In this document: piece by piece, positions 1-10,430 of the stretch | Numbering within the stretch: position 1 is the stretch's first letter | Layout: each line of letters begins with the position of its first letter | Assembly: GCA_026874595.1 (NCBI GenBank) | Contig: CM049318.1 | Span: forward strand, 21,117,456-21,181,455 | DNA: 64,000 nt | Source of the DNA: Sipunculus nudus | Taxonomy: Eukaryota; Annelida; Sipuncula; Golfingiida; Sipunculidae | Reading direction: 5' to 3' | Notes under the pieces: generated by a model | What the model was told of the DNA's origin: nothing | The model's input: the letters and a program-made list of their open reading frames with translations, nothing else | Database searches by the model: none | Program-made: the position numbers and the translations under genes

Positions 1-42
1 ACAGATGTTGTATAATATTGTAAATCATGCCACACATGCCAG

Positions 43-690
43 ATGGTAGGCAAGCCCAATCAGAATCCTCCAATAGGCCAACTTAGGGTATTCCTGCTTT
101 CGAGGAACCATTTAGTAGGATTATTGTTGATTGTGTTAAATCCTGAAAGTGAGGAAGACCTCGAGCTTTTTCACCAGACATTAAAAAACATGATTAGACC
201 CGGGATGAAGGAATCCACCTATTGCTGTTTGCTGTCAGAGAATCATTTCAAGAGTCCTTAGGTTTCAGTCCCTTTGAACTAGTTTTCGGACACTCAGTTC
301 GACGTCCGTTAAAACTGCTTAAAAAGAAACTTTTGTGTGAAAATCCTGATTTTCTTAGTTTATTTTAGTATGTCTCAGTCTTTGGAACTAGATAAGACAA
401 TGTTTGTGAGATTGCAAAGTCTAATCTAAAATCTGAACAAAGTAAAATGAAAACAAAGTAAAATGAAAACAAAGTATGACAAGCACACTGTAAGTAGGAC
501 GTTTGAGCCTGGTGTAAAGGTCCTTGCCTTACTATCCATCCCTGGCAGACCTCTGCAAGCTAGGTATTTTGGTCCTTACATTGTTGACAAGAAAGTCAGT
601 GATATAAATTATATACTGTTAACATCAGACAGGGGTAAAAAAACTGTGCCATGTTAACATGTTGAAACCATATTACGACAGAAATATCAC
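43..690 (+). pseudogene. Integrase C-terminal region, broken
   Basis: After 43-261 the reading moves to another frame, where ESLGFSPFELVFGHSVR is readable (about 248-300). This is the conserved end of a retrotransposon integrase core. Positions 463-690 then encode the C-terminal domain: an FEPGVKVLALL segment, a GPYIVDKKVSD segment, NYILLTSDR, and a final NMLKPYYDR. A TAA at 655-657 and shifts between segments break the gene. In living relatives this protein inserts the cDNA into the host chromosome; this copy cannot encode a whole enzyme. The family call rests on these motif blocks. Confidence 0.75.
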
Positions 691-1048
691 ATCAGATATT
701 GTACATAAGGTTACTGCTGATATTTGTGAAAAAACTGACCCTGACCCAGTTAAAACAGATACTGAGTGTAAGTGTGATGTAGACATTCTGTGTGGAACAG
801 TACCACTAAAAAACTCAGACGTGCTTAACAACCTTGATGCCAAACTGCACACCTTACCGCACAACAACAACAAGACCTCAAGAACCTGCTGAAGAATTAT
901 GAACATTTGTTTGATGACATTCCAACATTCCAAAGCGAACTAATATATTGTGCCATGATGTCGATGTTGGCGACACAAGCGCAGTCAAGCAGAATCCTTA
1001 TAGACTGAATGCAGAAAGCAAAAGTATCTACAGGATCAAATTCAATAT

Positions 1049-1704
1049 TTGCTAGACAATGATTTTATTGAACCTAGTAACAGTAACTGGAGTTCACCAT
1101 GTATTCTTGTGCCAAAACCTGATGGAAGTTACCGTATGTGCACAGATTACCGAAAACTGAACTCTGTCACCAAGACTGTCACGTTCCCGATTCCGAGGAC
1201 CAATGGTTGTATTGATAGAGTCGGTAGCTCCAGATATGTCTCCCAGTTTGACTTGCTAAAAGGATTCTGGCACGTTCCGCTGACAGACCGAGGGAAATAA
1301 GTGTCCGCATTTGTAACCCCGCAAGGACTGTACCAGTATAAAGTTTTGCCGTTTGGCATAAGAACTCGCCAGCCACATTCCAGCACCTCACCCATATGGT
1401 TGTCAAGGACATTCAGGGCTGCGACGCATATATTGAAGACCTTATCGTGTACAGTGACACCTGGGAGAAACATCTGCAAATTCTTCGCGACCTCTTCGAA
1501 AGACTCAGCGAAGCAGGTCTGACTGTCAACTTAGTCAAATCTGAGTTTTTTCATGTACAAGTAACATTTTTGGGTAACATTTTTGTAGGGCAGGGTCAGG
1601 TTAAACTTATTGATGCTAAAATAAGTGCAATTTCTTTATTACCTAGACCAGAAAACAAAAAGCAAATAATGCGTTTTCTTGGTATGGTTGGATACTACAG
1701 ATAG
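1049..1704 (+). pseudogene. Reverse transcriptase domain, inactivated
   Basis: Clear RT blocks are present: SSPCILVPKPDGSYRMCTDY, then RKLNSVTK, FDLLKGFWHVPLTDR (first catalytic Asp), FVTPQGLYQYKVLPFGI, and after a frameshift DAYIEDLIVYSDTWEKHL and KSEFFHVQVTFLG. An in-frame TAA at 1298-1300 interrupts the finger/palm region, and the frame changes near 1360-1396. The catalytic YxDD box reads YIED, so one metal-binding Asp is replaced. The segment ends in the connection motif MRFLGMVGYYR at 1704, directly followed by a TAG. It belongs to the pol fragment described above and is non-functional. Confidence 0.85.
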
Positions 1705-1976
1705 TTATGTCCATTTGTTTCTGCTGTAGCTGAACCTTTGACTAATTTGTTAAAGAAAAACAAAAGTTTGTATGGAAAATTCAGTGTGAAAATGCATTTA
1801 ACAATTTGAAAGCAATTCTGCAAAGTTCACCAGTTTTAGCAGCTCTAGACTTTTCTGTACCTTTTAAGTAAGCTGTAGATGCTAGTGATACTGCTGCTGG
1901 TGCTGTGTCGTTACAATGTTGTAATGTTGAAAATAAGATGGTTTTGAAATGTGGTAAAAATTTATTCATTGTGATC
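1705..1976 (+). pseudogene. RNase H start, decayed
   Basis: Short pieces in different frames read AVAEPLTNLLKK (the usual tether between RT and RNase H) and, around 1873-1915, VDASDTAAGAVSLQ, which matches the RNase H beta-strand 1 region with its catalytic Asp. The frame then collapses into stops before any further RNase H motif. The element's coding region is truncated here, shortly before the polypurine tract at about 2019-2029. Confidence 0.6.
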
Positions 1977-2029
1977 GCAAAAAGAAAGTTTTTATGAGAA
2001 AACTTTCTTTTTTCTCACAGGAAGGGGAG

Positions 2030-2146
2030 TGTTACAGGTTTCTGTTTTACTGTGCGCTGGAGTGTTACATGTGTCTGTTGACATTCTGATTCGTGTAGAG
2101 CAGGCATAGTTCGATGTTTAAGGGAGACGTTGTTATTAGGTTCCGT

Positions 2147-2150
<4 letters not shown>
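2030..2150 (+). repeat. LTR-like terminal segment with TGTTAC/GTAACA ends
   Basis: A purine run AGGAAGGGGAG (2019-2029) looks like a polypurine tract and is followed at once by TGTTAC. The segment closes with the exact inverse GTAACA at 2145-2150. This arrangement, directly downstream of the pol remnant on the same strand, fits the 3' LTR (121 bp if the ends are right). A second TGTTAC lies internally near 2063, so a short internal duplication is possible. No matching 5' LTR is in the window. Confidence 0.5.

Positions 2151-2216
<66 letters not shown>
2151..2216. repeat. (TA)n microsatellite
   Basis: An uninterrupted AT dinucleotide tract of 66 bp between two GTAACA/TGTTAC borders. Confidence 0.95.
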
Positions 2217-2220
<4 letters not shown>

Positions 2221-2343
2221 ACGGGGTCACATAAAAGCAGACCGAAGTGTCTCGCTAATGAAGCTTGCCGGACATGTGCGCCACCGACATGAGTTCGAAT
2301 CCCGTATTGGCCCAGAATTTTCCCCTTAGCAACTTGTCTTCGT

Positions 2344-2347
<4 letters not shown>
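2217..2347. mobile_element. 131-bp palindrome-ended element embedded in a (TA)n tract
   Basis: The unit starts TGTTAC and ends with its exact inverse GTAACA, with (TA)n on both sides. Inside, GAGTTCGAATCCC at about 2290 resembles a tRNA-type B box, so a tRNA-derived SINE or MITE origin is possible. No coding capacity. The termini resemble those of the adjacent LTR-like segment, so the two may be related. Confidence 0.5.

Positions 2348-2395
<48 letters not shown>
2348..2395. repeat. (TA)n microsatellite
   Basis: A second AT dinucleotide tract, immediately after the GTAACA border. Confidence 0.95.
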
Positions 2396-2696
2396 CACTC
2401 TTTCTATTTAGATTTAAAGAAATATACATCAAACATCGGGTACCAGAACTTCTTTTTCTTTCATCCCTCATCCATCTGGCTTTTGCTCTTATACTGTGAC
2501 ACCATCTTTCTATTTAAAACAGCTCCTATATGTGCTTGACAAATATCTTGCAACTCTTACATCATTTCATCATGCATAAAATACTCTTAATTTTTTAATA
2601 TATAGCAGATTTTCTATCAACAATATTTTCTCCCTTTAGTTTTTAAAATAAAATGTTAAAATGCTCCCATTTAAATGCTTAATTTGTTTATCTAAT

Positions 2697-3635
2697 TGTA
2701 TCCGCCAAAACAGAGTTTTGCGGTTACTATATGTTTTCAGTGGCACGCCACCCCCGCCGCCGCCGCATAGATTTCCGGAGAACTCCTCTGTAATCACTGG
2801 GCAGAATTGTTTTCAATTCGGAATTATGATCGGGTCACATGTGAACTGCTCCTCCCTCATTTTTCTTTGACCTCTGACCTTTCCTCTCTGCCCACTGCCA
2901 TTTGTGCGTCTGTATCACACATAAACCCTCATATCTCGTGAACCGTTTGACCGATCAGGCTAAAAATTTTGCACAAATGTATCCCTTGGATAGCTTTATA
3001 ACATACACTAAAAATGGTAGCGCCACCGGCAACTATTTTTTGACAGGGTCCGTTTGTTTGTCTGCCGTGGGATAAAATCACTCATATCTAAGTAGTGGTT
3101 TGACTTATCTGCCTATCTGCCATTTGCATGTTTATACATCTTGGATAGCTTTCTCGATTTTGTGGCAGGTGGCGCCACCTACATTTATGTTTACGCTTCA
3201 GCGTTTCTATGTCTATGGCTTCAGACATTCAGGCTTATATCTAAGGAAATGTTTGACATATCCCCCTTAAATTTTACATGTGTATATATCTCACATAGTT
3301 CTTAATCATACACAAAATTGGTGGCGCCACGTACCTGTCACCATTTTTGCACAGCGTCCTTCTGTTTGTCTGCTGTGGGATAAAATCACTCATATACAAG
3401 TAGTGGTTTGACTTATCTGCCTAAAATTTGGCATATTAATACAACTTTGATAGCTTTCTGGATTTTGAGGTAGGTGGCCAAACCTACATACACATTTCGG
3501 CTGCAGACTTCCATGCTAATATGCTACACAACTCACTCTATTTCCCCTTGCCACTCAATCCATGCCTCACTTCACCCGTCCCACTCTGATTTCGGCGAAT
3601 AGACGTAGTCTCTTGTCGACTACCCATATTCTAAT
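2697..3635 (+). mobile_element. Family A HINE-like repeat, copy A1 (939 bp)
   Basis: Begins TGTATCCGCCAAAACAGAG after TAAT. The first 30 bases fold back on themselves (TATCCGC and CAAAAC pair with GTTTTG and CGGTTA, imperfectly in this copy). A short CCG run follows at about 2750-2765, then core units containing the palindrome GGTGGCGCCACC (3168-3179). The 3' end has CTCTGATTTCGGCGAATA (degenerate inverse of the 5' end), the hairpin GTAGTCTCTTGTCGACTAC (one mismatch) and CTAAT next to T. No open reading frame of note. The architecture is that of non-autonomous Helentron-type elements. Confidence 0.75.
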
Positions 3636-4983
3636 TTAAATGTTGAATTTGTTCATTCACCTTGTGTCTGGAACTACTTCTTTAAAGTTACAATTTGTTT
3701 TGTAAATTTCGACCTGAATTAATTTATTATTGAATTTCCTTCAAACCCTTACTATTAAAGACATACCTATCATCGCAGTTTTTTTTACAAAAAAAAACCA
3801 GTGCGTGATTATCAAAGCTTGGACACCAGCCAGTTTCTAACACGGCAAACAAGGAGGAAATTCGGGAACGCATTTTCACGAAGATCGGCTGCTTTTGCGG
3901 ACCCAGGAGGTGAATGACGTATTAGCGAACGGAGAACACCCTCAGTGTGTATCACATGACGCTTACTTAGCCATACAATTATCACAGTTTAGTGTACAGT
4001 CCGGGCATTCTGTTATCTCAAGACCTCATGTATTGACAAGCTGTCCAAGATAAGAAGTCTGTACAGATTGACAGCACATATCGATCAGGTTTGTGAATTC
4101 CATTAACGAACATATCTAAAGAAGTTGATGCGCAGTTTTTAATTGTTAGGGTGTACGGCCAGGAAATCGGTTATAAAGTCAGATGACATTACCTGATTAA
4201 CTGTTACTACATCTACTAGTGTAACTGATAAATTTACTACAATTATCACATAAATTAACAGTCATTATCTGTCATGATTTTCATTACCTAGTGTTAGCAA
4301 GGTTAGCACACAGCCATTTAACTTAGCTATAAACAGCACTGCTCCCATCCTCTCTCTCTCTCTCTCCCCTTGGCTTTGATTTGTTTCTGGGTCTAAAAAT
4401 AAAAAATGGATCAAATTCTCAGTTAATTTAATCCACTTTTGATTTAAAGCCTTGTGCAGACTATATCACTTTTTTAGGGACCATCAGTTTCTTGCAATAA
4501 TTTTTTCATAGTCATTTTTCACTCTAAATCCAATTTTGACAGTGACAAAAGAAAATTGACAATCACTGAATCAGGTTAAATATGTAATAAAACCGTCACA
4601 TGTGCAAGGGTGGGCAACCTTTTTAACTTGATAGTCACATGGAATATCTGTAATGTCTTTAGCAGTTCATATCGTATAAACGCTGAATGCACTAAATAAT
4701 AAAATGGTCTTCACAAAAATACAGATAATATTCACATAAATTTAATTTGGTACACCAAAAAGTCATGGTAGAACTGAATTATGTCCATTTGCTTCATAAA
4801 TGACACTCAACAGACCTGGAACCCTGAAAAGGAATAGTTGCATTTCCCAACAATCTGTGAATTTGGGGTGATGATTCACCATTCTACACAAAACAGAGTG
4901 CAAATGTGACTCTGCTAGAAGTGACATGAGCTTTGGTTTGTTAATTTTAATACATGAACAAGTTATAAAAAATATAGGTTATA
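3636..4983. other. Non-coding stretch
   Basis: No gene recognised. There is a CT microsatellite at about 4352-4373 and a locally less AT-rich block at about 3820-4110 (with a possible CAG/GTTTGTG donor near 4088). That block could be an untranslated exon or an old repeat; nothing more can be said. Confidence 0.5.
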
Positions 4984-5175
4984 AGGCCAAATAAAAAAGA
5001 AATGTTTCTCAGGCAATTTTTTCAGAATTCAGTGCGGGTTTTTCTTACATTATTTTGTATGGTTCAATAAAAAATGTCATATGATCAGGGAAAAGCATAA
5101 TAATAACAATTTTTATTCCCGCATTGATTTCTGAAAAAAGTGCCTGAGAACCATACCTTTTTTTTATTTTGGCCT
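4984..5175. mobile_element. MITE with about 55-bp terminal inverted repeats, copy 1
   Basis: The left arm starts AGGCCAAATAAAAAAG and continues through TTTCTCAGGCAATTTTTTCAG. The right arm ends CTGAAAAAAGTGCCTGAGAA followed by TTTTATTTTGGCCT. The arms are inverse complements with scattered mismatches over about 55 bases. The whole unit is 192 bp and non-coding. A second, diverged copy lies in a progranulin intron at 59513-59748. Confidence 0.75.
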
Positions 5176-6360
5176 AAACAGTATATATATATAAATCTGA
5201 TAGTGAATTTATCTTCATAGCCAACTTGGCAAGTCATACACATCTGTTCAAAATTGCTTACCCATATGGAAAAAGGACCAAAAAGGATTTGCCAGTGTTG
5301 CTTGTTTCATTTACCCTTTTTACTTGTTATTATATCTGATTGTGACACTCTGTCATATATTATTCAGAGTTACTTTCTTCCATTGATATTTTGTTTGGGT
5401 GGATAATGTTTTTCTTAGCTTTTACTATAAATAGTGGTGCATCATTTTGTGACCCCATCCCTACAATGTCTTGTGGCCCTAGGTTCCTGCATCTCACATG
5501 TTATAGTCACAGAAAGGACAGTAATAAATACAGGAGTCAGTAGGCATTCACAATGGCCTGACTTTGAGTCATGAGAGCAGTCATGCTGAAAAATGCACTC
5601 AAATGGCTTTGTAAGCTGTGAGTCTATTACAATAGTCGCTCTGTATTCACCAAGTAAATCTTAATGTTACACTGTCTCAATATTAATATTACTCTCAATG
5701 TACAATGCATATTAAAATATCAAAATGGTGTGTACACTGAACTTGCAAATCACTTATAACTAGTATGTACACATACAGTCAGAGCTAAGAGTCTTAGACC
5801 ATTGATTCTCTGGTATAGTTCAAGGTGATTCATTAGAGTCAACTAGGTAATATTTGTAACTGGTTAATAACTGAATCTGATTGTATATATGTTTTAGCAA
5901 ATGTAAAGCCAGTATTACCTGTAGTAATTGTCTGAAATATAAGGGACCTAAACAGAGGGCATTACACAACCTTATTTAATACAAGGTCAGCTTAGCATTC
6001 CTGTTACGACAAGTATAACATGATGTAACAAACTAACATGCACATTCTTGTGTATCAATAGGATTAAATGAAAAGTGATATTTATAAAATGTGTGTATGG
6101 CATTGCTATGATTAACAAGCTTGGTTATATCAGTGAACTTTGGGGGAGGAACCATTCACATTTATTACTTACCATGCATGGGTCTGCCAAAAGCAGTGTT
6201 TGTTTTTGTTGATTTATTGGGCAACCAGTCACATTTTTTATGGCTTTACAACAGGTCAATGCCCGTTCACACACTAAAAATGTTATATTTTCCTTGTGTT
6301 TGCTTATTTGTTAGTTTGGTTATTCTTATATACTTGAAATTAAGTTATTTATTCTACATT
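5176..6360. other. Non-coding stretch
   Basis: AT-rich sequence with no recognisable gene or clear repeat. An open frame covers part of 6121-6360, but only its downstream GC-rich part resembles a known protein (the DIRS-like element). Confidence 0.5.
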
Positions 6361-6379
6361 TTTGCACGATCCTCCAGTC

Positions 6380-7640
6380 ACCCTGCAACCGCATTGGCAG
6401 CGGCCATTCAGTCTCTGCTAGACATGTGGGAGATTCTCGAGGTTCCCCCTTCCCTCCGGGGATTTTACTCTCGTCTTTTGCTGGTTCCGAAACCGCATGG
6501 ACGGTGGCACCGATTATTGATCTCAAGCGTCTCTTTTCGGTCATTACCTCGCCGCCTTTTCACATGTTCATTTTTCATGTGTTTCTACGCATTATCAGTC
6601 GGAGGGATTGGGCGTTCTCACTTCGACCTTCTGGATGCTTCTTGTCCCGTTCGGGATCAATGTGGGCCCTGGACTTTCCGCTGCAGAGAATAGCGCAGTC
6701 GTCCACCCGGTCTCTTGTTCCCTCCGCTCCCAGGGCCTATCTGTGCTCCCTTTCCTAGACAATTGGCTTATCCATGCGGCCGATCGCTCTCTCCTCCTGG
6801 AGCACCTCTCCCTGGTTCTCGATTACTCAGGAACCTTGGCCTTCTTGTCTCTACAGTGACGTCCCAGCTCCCTCCCACCCCGTCTTTACGGTTTCTGGGT
6901 GTGTCTCGCGATTTTGCATCAGGGCCTGCGTCTCTACCGCGTGCATTTGCTCTCCAGCTCAGGACGCAGATTCGTTCCTTTCTTGCATCTCGCCGTATCG
7001 ATTCTCATGCCGCTGCTTCTCTTCACGGCCCTCTCAAATGGGCCCCCACTTCGTTCCGTACGGTCGGTTCTATCTCCATCCGGTTCAGTCTCTCCTGCGT
7101 GCTCACAGCCTTCTCCCTCTCCATTCGGTTCGTCCTGCGGTTCTCCCGTATCTACATACGCGGCAGACCCTTCGCCCCTGACTGGCCCTTTCATTTCTCC
7201 TTCAGGAAGTTCCTTTCTCTCCGGGGATCGATTGTCCGGTATTTCCCGACACATCTCTCCTCGGTTGGGGTGCCCATATGGCCGTTCTCCGCGCCTCAGG
7301 AATATGGTCCCTGTCGGAACGTCTGCTGCATATCATTATCCTGGACCTGCGTGCCATCAGTCGTGCGATCTCCCGCTGGTCCCCCCGCTTGATCAGCTGT
7401 CACATTCTCGTCCGGACCGACTACACCACGGTTGTGGCGCATATCCACTGGCAGGTTGGTCCTCGGTCTCCCTCACTGATGCAGGAGACCTCCTTTTGTT
7501 CGATCTATGCATCTCTCTCGGGGCCTCGATTCGTGCGTCGCTTCTTCCGGGGGTGTCGAACATTCTTGCCGACGCCCTTTACCGTCGCCCTGCGTCTCCT
7601 CCTCCACCGGTGCTCCTTAGGCTCCCGGTTGTTCGGTGTA
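6380..7640 (+). pseudogene. DIRS-type reverse transcriptase and RNase H, frame-broken
   Basis: Blocks seen in sequence: LRGFYSRLLLVPKPHGRWH (about 6460-6510), APIIDLKRLFSVITSPPFHM in another frame, PFGINVGPGLSA (about 6650), FLDNWLIHAADRSLLLEHL (about 6755-6815, where the catalytic dyad reads DN instead of DD), RFLGVSRDFASGPASLPRAF, then the RNase H region SGIWSLSERLLHIIILDLRA with TDYTTVVAHIHWQVG, and the terminal SNILADALYRRPAS. The positions and spacing fit the DIRS group. Several shifts and the altered catalytic residue mark it as dead. Confidence 0.8.
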
Positions 7641-7729
7641 TTTTTGCTCGCCTGGGGTGTCCGGAATTCGATCTGTTCGATTTTCCGTCCCCCCCTTTCT
7701 CGAGCCTACCGCGACGCGTCTACGTCTCC

Positions 7730-9075
7730 CTCGCGACCGTCTCCCCGACACCCCTCCGTTCGTGTGGTCTCACTGGTTTCTCTTTGCGTTTCCGGTGCCT
7801 CCTCTCATCCGCCGTGTCCTTCTCCGCTACAGTTTCATCCTGCGGCTCCCTGGTTTCCTCTGTGGCTCTCGCTTCTCTCTCGGCCCCCGCTTCTTCTACC
7901 ACTCCGGATCGTTCTCCCGTCGTTCCCACGAGCCCGTCGCCCATTTCGGTCATGCCCTCTGTGCGAATGCATACTCTCCTCGGACACCTCATGGATCAGG
8001 ACATTTCCAGTCCGGCTGCTCTCCTTGCCTCGGCTCCCTGTCGCAGTGCTTCGGACCGCCTCTCTGACTCCCGGTGGCGTCTCTTCACCGGTTGGGCGTC
8101 TGCCCGCGGAATTTCTCCTTTAGATCCGTCGCTTGCGGCGGTTTTTGGATTTTTCTTGTTTTTACTGCAGGTTACCCATTTATCCTATTCGTCTCTGCGT
8201 GGCTATCGTGCCGCCCTGCTGTCCGTGCTCCGTCCGCTCGGTCACGATCGTGTCCTTCCTCATCAGTTGGTGACTGATTTTCTCAAGGGGGTACATGCCT
8301 GCGCGTCTCGTCCTCGCTATGTCGCGCCTTCCTGGCACCTGGACGTTGTCTTACGTCACCTCCGTGAACCCCTTCTGAGCCTCTGCTTTCGGCACCTCTT
8401 CTGCATTGCCTCAGAAATCGGTTTTCCTCCTTGCTATTACTTCTGCTGGTCACGGCTCTGAGCTTCATGCCCTAGTGGCCGACTCGCCATTTCCACTCCA
8501 TTGCAGCAGACGTTGCTTCTGCCACCTTACCTTTCCCCACAGACTTTATCAGAAGTACCATCGTTCGATGCTCCTCCGTTAACCTGGCACGTTCCGGCCC
8601 TACCTCACTGCCTGTACCGTTACGGGGCTCACGTTTGCCCTGTTCGTGCTTTCCGTTACTCTCTTCAATTTACTCATTCTCCAAGGGGGGGGGGGGGCTC
8701 AAGAATTTGTTTATTTCAACGAAAGTCACTACATCACACCAAGAAATTAACCCTATCTCCATTAGTGCTGGCTAAAAGCTACCATTGTCTCAGCATATGA
8801 ATCTGCTTCTCAGTCATCATTGGAGCAGCTTCACGTCAAGGCTCATGACGTCAGGGCCATTTCTCCGTCTTTGGCCCCTTTTTCCCCGAACCAACTGGTC
8901 AAGAAAGGCTCTTGGATGTCTCCTTCTACCTTCCCCGCTTCTATCTGTTGGATGTCCTGTTACACGCTTCAGTCCCTTATTCCTTGGGCCCTGTGGTTTT
9001 GGCGGATGAGGTCCTACAGTTCTCCAGCCCGTCCTCGACTCCTACATCTGTTCTGGTGACGACGTCTTCGTCTGC
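7730..9075 (+). pseudogene. Tyrosine recombinase of the DIRS-like element, broken
   Basis: The N-terminal part contains HWFLFAFPVPPLIRRVLLR, then SDSRWRLFTGWASARGISPL, YSSLRGYRAALLSVL and WHLDVVLRHLREPLL, matching the SAM-like DNA-binding half. After a shift, FLLAITSAGHGSELHALV (about 8423-8476) corresponds to the first catalytic box. The position normally held by Arg reads His (CAC, a CpG-decay type change from CGC). Further on, KAHDVRAISPSLAPF keeps the HxxR box, but no nucleophilic Tyr is found in the expected place after STFPASICW. A poly-G run at about 8684-8697 interrupts the domain. Confidence 0.75.
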
Positions 9076-9148
9076 TTCCTCACTGCTGTGATGTTCTCCT
9101 CTTCCGTCGTTCCTGGTAGGTATCCCCTCCCCAAGGTTTATCTGTTCT

Positions 9149-9505
9149 ATTCTCATTAATACAGAAACAGCTCACAATTATGTTTACGTAATAAAACCCC
9201 CCCATTCCCTCCCTGTGAATGGTGTTTTTGTTGTTAGTGTGAGCTTTTCTGTATTACAAACAACGCTCCCTCCCAGTCCACTTCCTTCCGCCTTCAAAAA
9301 ATGTGATTACAGGAAACGGAAGTGTGACCTATATACACAGGAACGAGGTGGGATGGGCGATAATAGGCCCAATAAGGGAAAATTTTCGGTTGGCTTACTC
9401 TGGCGTATAAACTTTAACAGAGAAAATTCTCATTAATACAGAAAAGCTCACAACAGTTTACTAACAAAACCACCATTCACAGGGAGGGAATGGGGGGGGG
9501 GGGGG
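9149..9505. repeat. Inverted plus direct repeats at the 3' side of the DIRS-like element
   Basis: Segment 9149-9215 and segment 9425-9480 are direct copies starting ATTCTCATTAATACAGAAA. Segment 9197-9256 is the inverse complement of 9434-9500 (shared CCATTCCCTCCCTGTGAATG and its inverse). DIRS-type elements carry inverted termini and an internal complementary region, so these probably are the element's end structures. They could also be an unrelated foldback repeat. Confidence 0.6.
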
Positions 9506-10392
9506 TTTCCGCACACACTCAGCACTGCAAAAATGGACACACTTATTGTTATTCCATATGCGCAATTTAAAACACATCCAAATCTGTATCTGTACTGCAT
9601 AACTGGACATGCAGTTTTAAAATGGACACTGTATCAATTAAAATGAATGCTGTAACACCTAAAATGGACACTGAAACACTTCAAATTTATCATACCTATG
9701 ACACAAGATCAGTCTAATTTTATTGCCCTTTTCTTTTATGTTCTCATGAATTTTGAGTTACTTAAGTAAAATATCATCAATATTCATGAATACAGTCATG
9801 CTTTCCCCTCAGGACATTAATATAATTAAAAGATAGTGACCATTCCTAGTGCTGGGCTCGGCTAAGGTCATTATTACCAGACCTTGAGTCAATTCTGAAT
9901 TAAATTGGAAACAAATTGGAATTGAAGGGAAATTGTACGAATTTGAACTGACTTTAGTATATATACCAGCTTTCACATTTTCCTACATATTTTGTTTAGA
10001 AGATGGTGATCTCTTCGAGTTGGTACTTAATTTTGTAGATTAGCGGGGCAGTGTTAAAGTGGAACATATGGTAGACACTATCCGTTATCACAGAGTGTGT
10101 GGTATGCAGCTGAATAGCACTTGATGAATTTGTTGTATCAGCACACAAAGAAATGAAATGTATTTTTAACAAAAGTTTTTAAAAGTTTTGATTAGAAATT
10201 TAATAAAAATTATTTGATTGGATGTTGATATTTTTTTTAAGTAGCATAAAAGCTTCATGAAAATAAATACATAAATACAGATTGAATTAGAATGGGACAA
10301 TATATAAATTGACATTAGACCTGGTCTTTGACATAAGTATAAACTTCATCATTCAGAAGTGACAGATACCAGTGCCTGAACATTGTGTAAAT

Positions 10393-10430
<38 letters not shown>

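Larger units (their letters stand above)
1..1980 (+). mobile_element. Degenerate Ty3/gypsy-type retrotransposon pol region (IN upstream of RT, Gmr1-like order)
   Basis: Conceptual translation shows, in order on one strand, the end of an integrase core and its C-terminal domain (about 43-690), a spacer, a reverse transcriptase (about 1049-1704) and the beginning of an RNase H (about 1705-1976). The frame breaks several times and there are in-frame stops, so this is a dead copy. Standard Ty3/gypsy elements place integrase after RT/RNase H. The order seen here is the one known for the Gmr1-like group, although a chimera of two broken copies could also produce it. No gag or protease is visible because the window begins inside the element. 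The 3' side ends in an LTR-like segment at 2030. Confidence 0.8.
6361..9120 (+). mobile_element. DIRS-type retrotransposon relic (RT, RNase H, tyrosine recombinase)
   Basis: A block much richer in G+C and in CpG than its surroundings. Translation in shifting frames gives reverse transcriptase pieces, then RNase H pieces, then a tyrosine recombinase. That domain set and order defines DIRS-type elements, which integrate with a tyrosine recombinase instead of a DDE integrase. The sense strand is strongly pyrimidine-rich. At least six frame changes separate the motif blocks, so no protein is made. No gag was recognised upstream. Terminal-type inverted and direct repeats follow at 9149-9505. Confidence 0.8.

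Noticed and set aside
2114-2471. Open frames on both strands encoding Tyr-Ile repeats
   Set aside because: They are translations of the (TA)n microsatellites.
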